Origin: Hyphomicrobiales bacterium
GTDB taxonomy: Bacteria; Pseudomonadota; Alphaproteobacteria; Rhizobiales; Methyloligellaceae
Assembly (NCBI GenBank): GCA_021775555.1
Contig: JAJFHP010000065.1
Coordinates: forward strand, 1-64,000
DNA length: 64,000 bases
Direction of reading: 5' to 3'
The position numbers were made by a program, and so were the translations under genes. Of this stretch, positions 8,200 to 17,004 are shown piece by piece. Each line of letters opens with the position of its first letter. Positions within the stretch are counted from its first letter, which is position 1. The notes under the pieces are model-generated. The model was given only the letters and a program-made list of their open reading frames with translations, was not told the origin of the DNA and ran no database searches.

Positions 8200-9090
8200 A
8201 TGAATTTTGAAGAACCCATATCAGCACTGGTCAACCGCATCGCTTCGGCACTGGAACGCATGGCGCCACATGCCGCTCCGCGAATCGATTTTGAGGCCAG
8301 TTCCGCATTCGTCTGGCAGGCAGACCCGGAAGCTTTTCTTCCAGTTGAGCACATCAACCGGATTCCGCTGTCTTTGCTCAAAGGTATCGACCGGATGACG
8401 GATGTACTGCTCGACAATACCGAGCGCTTCGCCAGGGGGCTGCCGGCCAACAATGCCCTTTTGTGGGGTGCGCGTGGCATGGGCAAGTCTTCGCTTGTGA
8501 AAGCAGCACATGCGGAAATCGAGCAGCGGCTTTCAAAGTCAAAAAAATCAAAAGAAAATGATACCGCGCTGAAGCTTGTCGAGATTCACCGTGAGGATAT
8601 TTCATCCCTGCCACAATGCCTGCATCATATTCGCGGCTCGGGTCATTACTTCATCGTCTTTTGCGATGATCTGTCTTTTGATGCGGACGACACCACATAC
8701 AAATCCCTCAAGGCTGTGCTCGAAGGTGGTATTGAGGGGCGACCGAAGAATGTCATCTTTTATGCCACCTCCAACCGCCGCCACTTGATGCCACGCGACA
8801 TGATGGAAAATGAGCGCTCCACCGCCATCAACCCATCCGAGGCCGTTGAAGAAAAGGTTTCACTGTCTGACAGGTTCGGCCTGTGGATCGGTTTCCACAA
8901 ATGCAGCCAGAGTGAATATCTTGAAATGGTTCAAGCTTATGCGGATCACTTTAAGCTCAAAGTGGCAAGAAAAGAGCTGGAACGCGATGCCCTTGAATGG
9001 GCGTCCACACGCGGCAGCCGTTCAGGCCGTGTGGCCTGGCAGTTCATCCAGGATGTCGCCGGGCGGCTTGGCAAACACCTCGACCAATAA
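8200..9090 (+). CDS. DUF815-family AAA ATPase
   Basis: The 296-residue protein has a Walker A motif GARGMGKSS at residues 90-98, a Walker B motif FIVFCDDLSF at 151-160, a sensor-like YATSNRRHL and a later DRFGLWIGF segment, as in the DUF815 ATPases. Its role in the cell is unknown. The gene stays between yajC and the LysM/LytM lipoprotein gene in many rhizobia, which suggests an envelope or export link without proving one. It is transcribed opposite to yajC and convergent with the lipoprotein gene, 13 bases apart. Confidence 0.9.
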   Translation: MNFEEPISALVNRIASALERMAPHAAPRIDFEASSAFVWQADPEAFLPVEHINRIPLSLLKGIDRMTDVLLDNTERFARGLPANNALLWGARGMGKSSLVKAAHAEIEQRLSKSKKSKENDTALKLVEIHREDISSLPQCLHHIRGSGHYFIVFCDDLSFDADDTTYKSLKAVLEGGIEGRPKNVIFYATSNRRHLMPRDMMENERSTAINPSEAVEEKVSLSDRFGLWIGFHKCSQSEYLEMVQAYADHFKLKVARKELERDALEWASTRGSRSGRVAWQFIQDVAGRLGKHLDQ

Positions 9091-9103
9091 CAGCGCCCTG
9101 ATC

Positions 9104-10390
9104 TTAGCTGTTCGCCATATATGACAACGGATTGACAGGCTTGGAGCCTTTGCGCAATTCGAAATGAAGCTGCGGCTGGCTGACATTGCCTGACTGTCCG
9201 GCCTTGCCGATGATCTGCCCGCGACGCACAGTGTCTCCACGCTTGACCAGCAGTTGGTCATTGTGGGCATAGGCCGTCACCCAGTTGTTGGCATGACGGA
9301 TCAGGATCAGATTTCCATATGGCTCAAGCTCGCTGCCGGCATAGGCTACGACACCATTTTCAGCTGCTTTGATGGACGTCCCCTTGGGCACGGCAACATT
9401 GATGCCGTCATTATGCTTGCCGCTCGGACGGGTTCCGAACCCGGCGACAATGCGCCCCTTCACCGGCCAACGGAACTGGTTGCCGGCCATGGGTTCGGGT
9501 TTCGGCAAGCTCTTTGTGCGCGCGGCAACCTTTTGCTGTGGGCGCGAAGAAGCAATGGATGTCTTTGCAGGTGCCTGTGCGACCGGCGCGCTTCGTGCCG
9601 GGTTGATTGCTGGCAAAGGCACACTGGCGCCGCGAGATGCCACGCGAACAGGTGTTGCAGCTTGTGACCCTGTCTGACCAGGAATATTCAACTGCTGGCC
9701 GGGCTGAAGACGATTTGAATTTGCGCCGTTGTTGGCGTTTTGCAGATCTTGCAATGAAATTGAATGTGCCCGTGCGATCTTGGAAAATGAATCGCCCCGC
9801 TTCACGGTATATGTGGACGCTACTGTCTGCGGTGCTGGAGCACCCGCACCAGGAATGGTGAGCTCCTGGCCAATGCTGAGCCTTGTATTTTTCAGATTGC
9901 TGGCAGACTTGATCTGCTCGATGCTCACGTCATTGCGCGCGGCAATCTTGTAGAGCGTATCGCCCTTTTGCACCCTGACGGTCCTGTTGGCCGGTGGTGG
10001 AGGTGCTACCGGCTGCATTTTAATGGGCTGCGTCTTTACCGGACGCGGTGCCTGATATTGCGGCTGAGCCGGGGGCAAAGGCGCGGACTGGATTTGACGA
10101 GGCTGTGCTGCCGCATATTGCTGGTTTTGAGCCGGCGGAAGGTCCTGACGGACAACTGCGGTGCTGTTTCCTGGCGCGCCGTTCTGGTACACCGATTCTG
10201 CCGGAACCGGGTTCAGCGATGACGTAGTGAGGTTGGTATCTCCACTATTATTAGAGAATGTTGGATAATCGAATCGCGAAACACCGCCGCTGCACGCAGC
10301 CAGCATTGCAGCAAGGCCAAGAACAAGACAATTGCCGAATACTGGGCGAATTCCCGACTTCCTCAAAATGGATTCTATAACACCGCTCAT
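9104..10390 (-). CDS. Lipoprotein with two LysM domains and a degenerate LytM (M23) domain, NlpD-like
   Basis: The 428-residue protein has a lipoprotein signal (LAAC, Cys33), a Pro/Gln-rich linker, LysM domains at about 137-181 (VRVQKGDTLYKIA) and 193-238 (YTVKRGDSFSKIA), another linker, and a C-terminal M23 domain from about 313. Zinc-ligand positions are altered: the usual HxGID appears as HNDGIN, and the residue normally His before LHFEL is Gln. This points to an activator of amidases (NlpD/EnvC type) and not an active endopeptidase. It binds peptidoglycan through LysM. It follows the surE-pcm pair, as nlpD does in many proteobacteria, with one small lipoprotein gene between. Confidence 0.9.
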   Translation of the reverse strand: MSGVIESILRKSGIRPVFGNCLVLGLAAMLAACSGGVSRFDYPTFSNNSGDTNLTTSSLNPVPAESVYQNGAPGNSTAVVRQDLPPAQNQQYAAAQPRQIQSAPLPPAQPQYQAPRPVKTQPIKMQPVAPPPPANRTVRVQKGDTLYKIAARNDVSIEQIKSASNLKNTRLSIGQELTIPGAGAPAPQTVASTYTVKRGDSFSKIARAHSISLQDLQNANNGANSNRLQPGQQLNIPGQTGSQAATPVRVASRGASVPLPAINPARSAPVAQAPAKTSIASSRPQQKVAARTKSLPKPEPMAGNQFRWPVKGRIVAGFGTRPSGKHNDGINVAVPKGTSIKAAENGVVAYAGSELEPYGNLILIRHANNWVTAYAHNDQLLVKRGDTVRRGQIIGKAGQSGNVSQPQLHFELRKGSKPVNPLSYMANS

Positions 10391-10540
10391 GATAGGACCC
10401 CTCTTTTCTTATCGAGAGTAAAGCGCCCCACCGGTAAACAACTTGTTAAGGAATGGAATTTCGGCGCAGAAAATCACAAGATCCTGCCAGACGGCATATC
10501 TGGACAATCACGCGTCCTGGCGCAAGATTCACCAGCCAAG

Positions 10541-10783
10541 CTACTGCGTTGCGAGTTTGCCTGACTGCTCCGTAGTCTGATTCTGTTCTGCAGGAATTGA
10601 CGACGTGGTCATCACATCGCTATCGCCCGCCGATTTCTTGGTCAATCCGAACACCGGAAAGCTGAATCCGGTCATGTTCACCGCGCTGCAGCCGGAAATC
10701 ACGAGCGCCATTAACAGCGCTCCGCCAGCCAATAGAGTGCGGGATTTGAGTCGCGAAATGATGTTGTGTTGCGTCACGCGCAT
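10541..10783 (-). CDS. Small lipoprotein, unknown
   Basis: An 80-residue protein with a basic N-terminus (RLKSRT), hydrophobic core (LLAGGALLMALVI) and lipobox ISGC, so it should be lipidated at Cys32. The mature part is about 49 residues and Ser/Thr/Gln-rich with no recognised domain. It shares the motif TTSS(I/L)xP with the mature start of the adjacent LysM lipoprotein, a weak resemblance. It lies between pcm and the LysM/LytM gene in the same direction. A hairpin of 8 bp lies 33 bases upstream of its start (10817-10843). Confidence 0.7.
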   Translation of the reverse strand: MRVTQHNIISRLKSRTLLAGGALLMALVISGCSAVNMTGFSFPVFGLTKKSAGDSDVMTTSSIPAEQNQTTEQSGKLATQ

Positions 10784-10816
10784 CTGTTCTGCCCTCTCTC
10801 TACAGAGAATTTATGT

Positions 10817-10843
10817 GCTTAAGGCGTAAACAAGCCCTTAAGC
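10817..10843 (-). promoter_or_regulatory. Inverted repeat upstream of the small lipoprotein gene
   Basis: GCTTAAGG (10817-10824) and CCTTAAGC (10836-10843) form a perfect 8-bp inverted repeat with an 11-base loop, between pcm and the lipoprotein start. There is no T-run on either side, so it looks more like an operator or leader hairpin than a terminator. No binding protein can be named. Confidence 0.35.
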
Positions 10844-10924
10844 TGCCCGCGACAGATGCACCTTCGCGGAAGATTACGGCGTGAGTATAACGATTTCAGG
10901 ATTTAACGATAAATGAGGCCCGAC

Positions 10925-11566
10925 CTAGCCGCGCTTCACCCGGCCCTTCACGAGCGGCACGAAACGAACAGGCAATAATTCCTTCTGTTCCAGCCCGTCC
11001 ACGGTCTTCTCGATCTGCACAAGCTGTTGCGTTTCGCGCGTTTCCCCCAGCGGAATAACCATGCGCCCCCCTTCTTTCAGCTGATCGAGCAGGGCCTTGG
11101 GCGCTTCAGGTGCTGCTGCGGTCACAATGATGCGGTCATAGGGGGCGTTCGGCGGCCATCCAATCCAGCCATCACCGATGATGGTCGTCACGTTCGATAT
11201 GCCGAGCTTATCAAATTGCTTCAAGGCGCTTTTCTGCAATTCCTTGTAACGCTCTATGGTGAGGACCTCGCGGCACAGATGTGAAAGCACAGCCGCCTGG
11301 TATCCGGACCCGGTGCCGATTTCCAGAACAGTATCGCCTGGCTCAGGTCCGAGGCTCTGCGTCATGAAGGCCACGATATAGGGCTGCGAGATCGTTTGGC
11401 CACAGGCGATTGGCAGCGCTGTGTCAGCATAAGCCTGGTCGATAAAAGCTTCTTCGACAAACTTTTCGCGCGGTACGAGCTCCATGGCCCGCAGCACGCG
11501 CGTGTCATGGATACCATGCTTGCGCAGTTGCATGATGAGGCTGATTTGTTCCAGCGAGCTGCCCAT
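10925..11566 (-). CDS. pcm: Protein-L-isoaspartate O-methyltransferase
   Basis: Pcm methylates L-isoaspartyl residues of aged proteins with S-adenosylmethionine and so starts their repair. The 213-residue length is typical. Visible features are REKFVEEAF, the substrate loop PIACGQTISQPYIVAFMTQSL, and the SAM-binding motif VLEIGTGSGYQAAVL followed by LTIERYKEL. It lies 108 bases downstream of surE on the minus strand; surE-pcm pairing is widespread in proteobacteria. Confidence 0.97.
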   Translation of the reverse strand: MGSSLEQISLIMQLRKHGIHDTRVLRAMELVPREKFVEEAFIDQAYADTALPIACGQTISQPYIVAFMTQSLGPEPGDTVLEIGTGSGYQAAVLSHLCREVLTIERYKELQKSALKQFDKLGISNVTTIIGDGWIGWPPNAPYDRIIVTAAAPEAPKALLDQLKEGGRMVIPLGETRETQQLVQIEKTVDGLEQKELLPVRFVPLVKGRVKRG

Positions 11567-11674
11567 CTTGTACCGTTATGTGCCGAATCACCGCGTCCAG
11601 AGGCGGCGAAATTCTATTATTCCGTGATTCTGGCAGAAGTACCGCCAATTATCTTGGTCGCAGGGGACAAAAAA

Positions 11675-12445
11675 CTATTTGTCCAGCGCTTGGGCGAGTT
11701 CTTTCGCGGCATTGCGGTGGGTCAGGTTCAGATTAAGCGGCGTCACCGAGATGCGGCCGGTATAAATCGCCCAAAGATCCGTGCCCTCTTCCGGAGTGGA
11801 TTTGCCACGCCTGTAGCCCAGCCAGTAATAGGGGTTGCCGCGTGTGTCCATCCGGTCCTCGATAGTGAGCGAATCCTGGTTGCGCCGTCCCTGCTCTGTC
11901 ACCACAACGCCCTCTATGTCATCCGGGTCACGATCAGGAAAATTGACGTTGAGAACAACATCTTGCGGCCATCCGGTATCGAGAAGCTTGCGAATTAAAT
12001 CAGGTGCAAGATCTTTGGGCGTTTGCCATTTCAGTTCCCTGGTTTTGTCCTTATCGAAACTGTAGGCAAGGCTGAGAGCAATCGACGGGATACCCAGCAG
12101 ATTGCCCTCAAAAGCGCCGGCGATTGTGCCGGAATATGTCACGTCATCGGCCATGTTCTGCCCGGCATTCACGCCTGATAGCACCAGGTCCGGCGGATTG
12201 TCCTTCAGCAGGTAACGCACGCCCATGATGATGCAGTCAGTCGGCGTGCCCCTCACCGCGTAAATGCGTTCATCCACCTCGCGCATGCGCATCGGTTCAT
12301 GCAGGGAGAGCGAGTGCGAGGCGCCGCTCTGCTCGGTCTCGGGGCCGATGGTCCACACATCGTCGGATAATTCGCGCGCGACTTGGCGAAGAATGTCGAG
12401 GCCCGGCGCATTGATGCCGTCGTCATTGGTGATGAGAATACGCAT
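11675..12445 (-). CDS. surE: 5'/3'-nucleotidase SurE
   Basis: SurE is a metal-dependent nucleoside monophosphate phosphatase of stationary phase. The 256-residue protein has the family start MRILITNDDGINAPGL with the metal-binding Asp pair, then PETEQSGASHSLSL, RGTPTDCI and LSGVNAGQNMADDVTYSGTIAGAFEG. Length is normal. It begins 12 bases after serS ends, so it is probably co-transcribed with serS, and pcm follows. Confidence 0.97.
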   Translation of the reverse strand: MRILITNDDGINAPGLDILRQVARELSDDVWTIGPETEQSGASHSLSLHEPMRMREVDERIYAVRGTPTDCIIMGVRYLLKDNPPDLVLSGVNAGQNMADDVTYSGTIAGAFEGNLLGIPSIALSLAYSFDKDKTRELKWQTPKDLAPDLIRKLLDTGWPQDVVLNVNFPDRDPDDIEGVVVTEQGRRNQDSLTIEDRMDTRGNPYYWLGYRRGKSTPEEGTDLWAIYTGRISVTPLNLNLTHRNAAKELAQALDK

Positions 12446-12457
12446 GGATTTACAGAC

Positions 12458-13960
12458 CTAACCAGCGGCTATTGTTTCAAGCCCGCCCATATAGGGCCGC
12501 AAGGCTTCGGGCACCGTGATACTTCCGTCATCGTTCTGGTAATTCTCCATGATCGCGATCATGGTTCGCCCGACCGCGAGGCCGGAACCGTTCAGCGTGT
12601 GCACATAGCGAATGTCCTTCGGGTCATCCTTGGCTCTGTAGCGGGCATTCATGCGCCGCGCCTGGAAATCACCGCACACCGAGCAGGATGAGATTTCCCG
12701 GTACATGTCCTGCCCCGGCAACCAGACCTCGATGTCATAGGTCTTGCGCGCACCAAAACCCATATCACCAATGCAGAGCACCACGGTCCTGTATGGCAAT
12801 TCGAGTCGTTTGAGAACTTCCTCAGCGCAGCCTGTCATGCGCTCAAGCTCATCCAGCGATTGGTCCTGTGTGGTGATGGAGACAAGCTCCACTTTGGAGA
12901 ACTGGTGCTGGCGGATCATGCCGCGCGTATCGCGCCCGGCAGACCCTGCTTCAGCCCGGAAGCACGGCGTCCAGGCAGTCATGCGCATGGGGAGATCGCC
13001 TTCCTCAACAATCGACTCGCGCACCATGTTTGTCAGTGGAACTTCCGCTGTAGGGATAAGCCAACGCTTAAAGCCCGAGGTTAAATTGCGAACGGACTCA
13101 CGGTCCTCTTCATCAACACTTTGCTCGATCAGTTTAAGGGATTTATCGATAATGTTCTTGTCGTCATACGTTGCCGCCATAATCAAATCGAACCAAGCCA
13201 GCACACCATATTCGTCTTGGATCTCCGGATATTTCTTGGACAGGCGCTCAAACTCATCCCGATCTAGCTCAAAGCCTTGTACCTGGAACAAATCATCGGC
13301 AAATTTAGGTAATTGTCCCGTGCCATACATGGTTTCGTCCCACACTATCGCAGGCGGCAGCATTTCCTGATAACCGCCAAGACCGTCTTTTTCCGGCCCC
13401 GTATGTATATCGAGCATGAAGGCAGCAATAGCCCGCTCCATCCGCGCCAGAGCACCCTTGAGTACCACGAAGCGCGCGCCCGACAACTTGGCCGCTGTAT
13501 CGAAATCCATCAGGCCAAGGTCTTCACCAAGCTCGAAATGCTGCTTGGGCGAGAAAGAAAGGGACGGTTTTTCGCCCCAAGTCCGCACTTCGATATTGTC
13601 GCTTTCATCTTCGCCGGCAGGCACATCATCGAGCGGCGCGTTGGGCAAAGTTGAAAGCGCCTCGCGAAGCCGCGCATCGATTTCGCGTTGTTGTTCCTCG
13701 CCGGATTGAATGGTCGATTTGGCTTGCGCAACCTCGTCCATCAGCTTCTGCGCCGCGGCCTCGTCGCCAGACGCTTTCGCCTTGCCGATTTCTTTTGATG
13801 CCGAATTACGCTTGGTCTGCGCGTCCTGAAGCGTCTGGATCAGGGTGCGGCGTTCTTCATCAATCTTGAGAATGTCAGCCGAATGAGGCGCGAGACCCCG
13901 CCTCGCTAGCGCGGCGTCGAAGGCGTCGGAATTATCGCGAATCCATTTGATATCGTACAC
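12458..13960 (-). CDS. serS: Seryl-tRNA synthetase with an internal insertion
   Basis: SerS charges tRNA-Ser. The N-terminal coiled-coil arm spans about residues 30-105, followed by the class II core: [36 protein letters not shown], motif 2 [21 protein letters not shown], and motif 3 with [18 protein letters not shown]. The protein is 500 residues, about 70 more than the usual 420-435. The excess lies between ADDLFQV (about 227) and RWLIPTAEV (about 300), roughly bases 13070-13280, where relatives have only a short connector. By hand count this part is about 45% G+C, against 57-62% in two flanking 60-base blocks. The frame is intact and all catalytic motifs are kept. Confidence 0.96.
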   Translation of the reverse strand: MYDIKWIRDNSDAFDAALARRGLAPHSADILKIDEERRTLIQTLQDAQTKRNSASKEIGKAKASGDEAAAQKLMDEVAQAKSTIQSGEEQQREIDARLREALSTLPNAPLDDVPAGEDESDNIEVRTWGEKPSLSFSPKQHFELGEDLGLMDFDTAAKLSGARFVVLKGALARMERAIAAFMLDIHTGPEKDGLGGYQEMLPPAIVWDETMYGTGQLPKFADDLFQVQGFELDRDEFERLSKKYPEIQDEYGVLAWFDLIMAATYDDKNIIDKSLKLIEQSVDEEDRESVRNLTSGFKRWLIPTAEVPLTNMVRESIVEEGDLPMRMTAWTPCFRAEAGSAGRDTRGMIRQHQFSKVELVSITTQDQSLDELERMTGCAEEVLKRLELPYRTVVLCIGDMGFGARKTYDIEVWLPGQDMYREISSCSVCGDFQARRMNARYRAKDDPKDIRYVHTLNGSGLAVGRTMIAIMENYQNDDGSITVPEALRPYMGGLETIAAG

Positions 13961-14065
13961 GGGAGATGGCTCCGGAGATGAGAATCAAGCGGATGAAGCC
14001 GCTGGCCCACCTATACACGCGGGTGCGGGTTAGCGTCCAGAGAAGGAAATGTGACCAGACAATAA

Positions 14066-14896
14066 CTAGACAGCCTCTTCGGCTTCGTCATCATCCTTGT
14101 CATCGCCCTCTTCACTACCCTCTCTGCGTTTCTTCTCAACCAGTTGCACCGAGAGGATAGAAAGCTCGTATAGCAGCAGCGTCGGTAGGGCGAGGCCAAT
14201 CTGGCTGATAGGATCAGGCGGTGTGAGGAACGCGGCCACGGCAAAGGTCCCGACAATGGCGTATTTGCGCTTGGCCCTCAGGCCATCGGCGGTGGCCAGA
14301 CCCGCACGCGCCAGCAAGGTTAGCAGCACCGGCAACTGGAAGCAGATACCGAATGCCAGGATAAGCGTCATGACGAGGCCGAGATATTCGCTCACCCGCG
14401 CGGTCAGCTGGATTTGCACCTGGCTGTCGCCGGTCTGCTGCAAGGACAGGAAAAATGTCATTGCAAGCGGCATGACCACGTAATAGACGAGCGACCCGCC
14501 AAGAATAAAAAGAACGGGAGTTGCCACAAGGAAGGGCAGAAATGCAGACTTTTCGTTCTGGTACAAACCCGGCGCCACGAACATGTAGATCTGCGTGGCC
14601 AGCACGGGAAAAGCCAGGAAGATTGCGCCGAACAGCGACAGTTTGAGCTGGGTGAAAAAGAACTCCTGCGGCGCGGTGTAGATCATCTCGATACGGGTAT
14701 CGCCACCTACCGCTTGCTTATAGGGGTAGAGCAGGATGTTGTAGATGTCGCTGGCAAAGAAAAAACACAGCAGGAAGCCCGCGAAGATCGCTGCCATGGT
14801 CCACATCAGCCGCGTGCGCAGCTCAACCAGATGCTCGATTAACGGCGCCTTGGTGGACTCAAAGTCTTCCTGGGTTTCACTCTGTATTTCGCTCAC
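14066..14896 (-). CDS. tatC: TatC, twin-arginine translocase subunit
   Basis: TatC is the six-helix receptor for twin-arginine signal peptides. The 276-residue protein has the family features: LIEHLVELRTRLMW at the N-terminus, the periplasmic FFFTQLKLSLFGAIFLAFPV region, YQNEKSAFLPF with its conserved Glu, and FGICFQLPVLLTLL. The C-terminus is extended by an acidic Glu/Asp tail. It starts directly after the tatB stop codon, in a tatA-tatB-tatC order on the minus strand. Confidence 0.97.
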   Translation of the reverse strand: MSEIQSETQEDFESTKAPLIEHLVELRTRLMWTMAAIFAGFLLCFFFASDIYNILLYPYKQAVGGDTRIEMIYTAPQEFFFTQLKLSLFGAIFLAFPVLATQIYMFVAPGLYQNEKSAFLPFLVATPVLFILGGSLVYYVVMPLAMTFFLSLQQTGDSQVQIQLTARVSEYLGLVMTLILAFGICFQLPVLLTLLARAGLATADGLRAKRKYAIVGTFAVAAFLTPPDPISQIGLALPTLLLYELSILSVQLVEKKRREGSEEGDDKDDDEAEEAV

Positions 14897-15346
14897 CTAG
14901 CCCTGGCCTCCGCTCTCGTCTGCCGATGCCTCTTCCTTTGGCTTTGGCTTTGGCTTTGGCTTTGGCTTTGGCTTGGATTTGGCAGCCGTCTTTTTCTTCG
15001 GAGCAAGCTTTTCAGGCTCATCATCACCAGCTGCCTGGGGGGCCTCAATGCTACCCTTGATACTGTCGGCAGTCTCTTTCAACGGCGCCATGCTCTCGGT
15101 GACAGAATCCTTGATCTGATTGAGCGGATTTAAATCCGACGCATCGCTCAGCGTGGAGCGTAACTCATCGAGTTCGCTTTCGCGGATCGCATCGTCGAAC
15201 TGCGAGCGGAACTCGCCCGCGGTACGCTTCAACTGGCCGGCATAACGGCCAAGCGAGCGCAGCATGCGCGGCAAATCCTTCGGGCCGACGACAATAATCG
15301 CAACCACGGCAATAACCAGGATTTCAGTCCAACCGATATCGAACAT
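14897..15346 (-). CDS. tatB: TatB, twin-arginine translocase subunit
   Basis: TatB forms the Tat receptor complex with TatC. The 149-residue protein has the short N-terminal helix MFDIGWTEILVIAVVAIIV, the hinge GPKDLPRMLRSLGR, an amphipathic helix and a long charged tail. The tail contains a Lys-Pro dipeptide run encoded by a six-base tandem repeat. The TatB stop and the TatC start are adjacent, which suggests coupled translation. Confidence 0.96.
   Translation of the reverse strand: MFDIGWTEILVIAVVAIIVVGPKDLPRMLRSLGRYAGQLKRTAGEFRSQFDDAIRESELDELRSTLSDASDLNPLNQIKDSVTESMAPLKETADSIKGSIEAPQAAGDDEPEKLAPKKKTAAKSKPKPKPKPKPKPKEEASADESGGQG
14936..14971. repeat. Six tandem copies of CTTTGG inside tatB
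   Basis: Six perfect copies of the hexamer CTTTGG (read on the plus strand) encode the Lys-Pro run in the TatB tail. The unit is a multiple of three, so copy-number change would lengthen or shorten the tail without shifting the frame. Confidence 0.9.
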
Positions 15347-15440
15347 GGAACGCCTGCCGTCTTCGGGCTAGCCCAAGGTGCGTGTGTAATGAGACGGAAT
15401 GTCAAAAGGTCATACCGCCAGCACATTGGCTGGCTAACGC

Positions 15441-15677
15441 CTAGCTTGCTTTGGCTTTGCTGCCGCTCGTCGATTTCGCCGACTTGGCTGTTTCAGCCTC
15501 GTCATGCTCGATCGATTTAACAGTCTCGGAATCTTCAGATTCGTCTTCTGCTATGCCCTTTTTAAAGCTCTTGATGCCTTTTGCGACATCGCCCATAAGG
15601 TCGGAAATCTTGCCGCGTCCGAACAAAAGCACGAGCAAAACAATAACTATGAGAATTTGAAACCAACTCGGTGCCAT
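15441..15677 (-). CDS. tatA: TatA, twin-arginine translocase subunit
   Basis: TatA is the pore-forming Tat component. The 78-residue protein has a single N-terminal helix ([20 protein letters not shown]), the FGRGKI hinge, the amphipathic helix [19 protein letters not shown] and an acidic then Lys/Ser-rich tail. It is the first of tatA-tatB-tatC on the minus strand, with 94 bases to tatB. Confidence 0.96.
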   Translation of the reverse strand: MAPSWFQILIVIVLLVLLFGRGKISDLMGDVAKGIKSFKKGIAEDESEDSETVKSIEHDEAETAKSAKSTSGSKAKAS

Positions 15678-15800
15678 TTTGATATTTTCTCCTTCTGGGC
15701 AGCAATGCTGCCTGATCTGTTCCGCACTATTGCAGAAAGGCCTGACCCCCGCAACACGCTGAGACTGGGCAAAGTTAAGGCTCTTACCGATGAGCTGTTT

Positions 15801-16940
15801 TCAGACGCCCGGCTTGTCGTCAGATGCGGCGGCAAACACCAGAATTTCCTCCGGGTTCACCTTTACACCTACATCCGATCCTGCCTGTTTTGCCCGTGAT
15901 TCCCGTATCCGTGCAAAAAGCGGTTCTTCCAGTCCATCAACGCCGATTTCCAGTAAGGCGCTTTCACCGAGAAAACGGGTGTTCAACACGCGTCCTGCCC
16001 GGCCCTTGCCAACAGGAACAAGTTGAACGTCGCGCTGTCGGATGCAGGCAACAGCATTGCCATTTTTAATTCCCTTGGCCGAGCATTTTCCAAATAGCGT
16101 ATCTGCTATTGAGCTCTTAACGACCACAGGAACTTCGTTTATATCCGAGAACATGCGCGCCGCGTTGATATCCGCAGGTGCATGATAAATCTCCTCCGCC
16201 GTGCCCGTCTGCAGCAACCGTCCTTCGCGCATCAGTGCAATACGGTTGCTCATGCGCATGGCTTCTTCGCAGGAATGGGTCACCAGAATGCAGGTGGCTC
16301 TTGTTTCTTTGAGAATCGCGAGCGTTTCCTCACGCATCTCATCGCGCAATTGCATATCGAGACCGGAAAAGGGCTCATCCATCATCAACACGCCGGGCCT
16401 TGGCGAGATCGCACGCGCCAGCGCCACACGCTGCTGTTCTCCGCCCGACAAGATATGCGGATATTCATCGGCATATTTCGCGAGCCCCACACGTTCAAGC
16501 GCCGATTGGGCGATCTTGCGGGCGTCCTCGCGCGCCATGTCCTTTAACCCGAAGGCAGCATTTTCCAGCAATGTCAGATGTGGAAACAGGGCAAAATCCT
16601 GGAACATGAGCCCGACGCCACGACGCTCAGGGGGGACATGTATCTCGGGTCCAGCGACTTCCCTATCATTGATCAGTATGCGCCCGCCGGTTGGGCGCTC
16701 CAGCCCTGCTGTCAGACGCAATAGCGTGGTCTTCCCACAACCCGAAGGCCCCAGCAGGCAGACAATTTCGCCAGGTTCAATATCCAGGGAGACACCGCGA
16801 ACTGCATGAACGGTACCAAAGCGGCGCTGAACATCATCGAATGTCAGGCGCGCAGCAAAGGTCGCGGCGGCGGAGCCGCGCGTTCCCCACCTGGCAGCGG
16901 ATGGCTGCTGACGGCGTTTGGATGTTTGACCGAATAACAC
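15801..16940 (-). CDS. Orphan ABC transporter ATPase, FbpC/PotA type
   Basis: The 379-residue protein is an importer-type ATPase: Walker A LGPSGCGKTT, Q-loop MFQDFALFPHLT, signature LSGGEQQRVALARA, Walker B VLMMDEPFSGLD, H-loop ILVTHS, then a C-terminal TOBE-like domain (VLNTRFLGESALLEIGV). This is the architecture of iron(III), spermidine or sulfate/molybdate importers. No permease or binding protein is nearby, so the substrate is unknown. The first 30 residues before LTFDDVQRRFG are low in complexity and may be untranslated. It sits between scpB and tatA, which are neighbours in many rhizobia, so it looks like an insertion into that order. Confidence 0.9.
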   Translation of the reverse strand: MLFGQTSKRRQQPSAARWGTRGSAAATFAARLTFDDVQRRFGTVHAVRGVSLDIEPGEIVCLLGPSGCGKTTLLRLTAGLERPTGGRILINDREVAGPEIHVPPERRGVGLMFQDFALFPHLTLLENAAFGLKDMAREDARKIAQSALERVGLAKYADEYPHILSGGEQQRVALARAISPRPGVLMMDEPFSGLDMQLRDEMREETLAILKETRATCILVTHSCEEAMRMSNRIALMREGRLLQTGTAEEIYHAPADINAARMFSDINEVPVVVKSSIADTLFGKCSAKGIKNGNAVACIRQRDVQLVPVGKGRAGRVLNTRFLGESALLEIGVDGLEEPLFARIRESRAKQAGSDVGVKVNPEEILVFAAASDDKPGV

Positions 16941-17004
16941 GGCGCCTGTTTACGCGACCCGGGGCGCCGGTTGCAAGCCTGAGAGGGTTAACGCTTCCCG
17001 CAGA

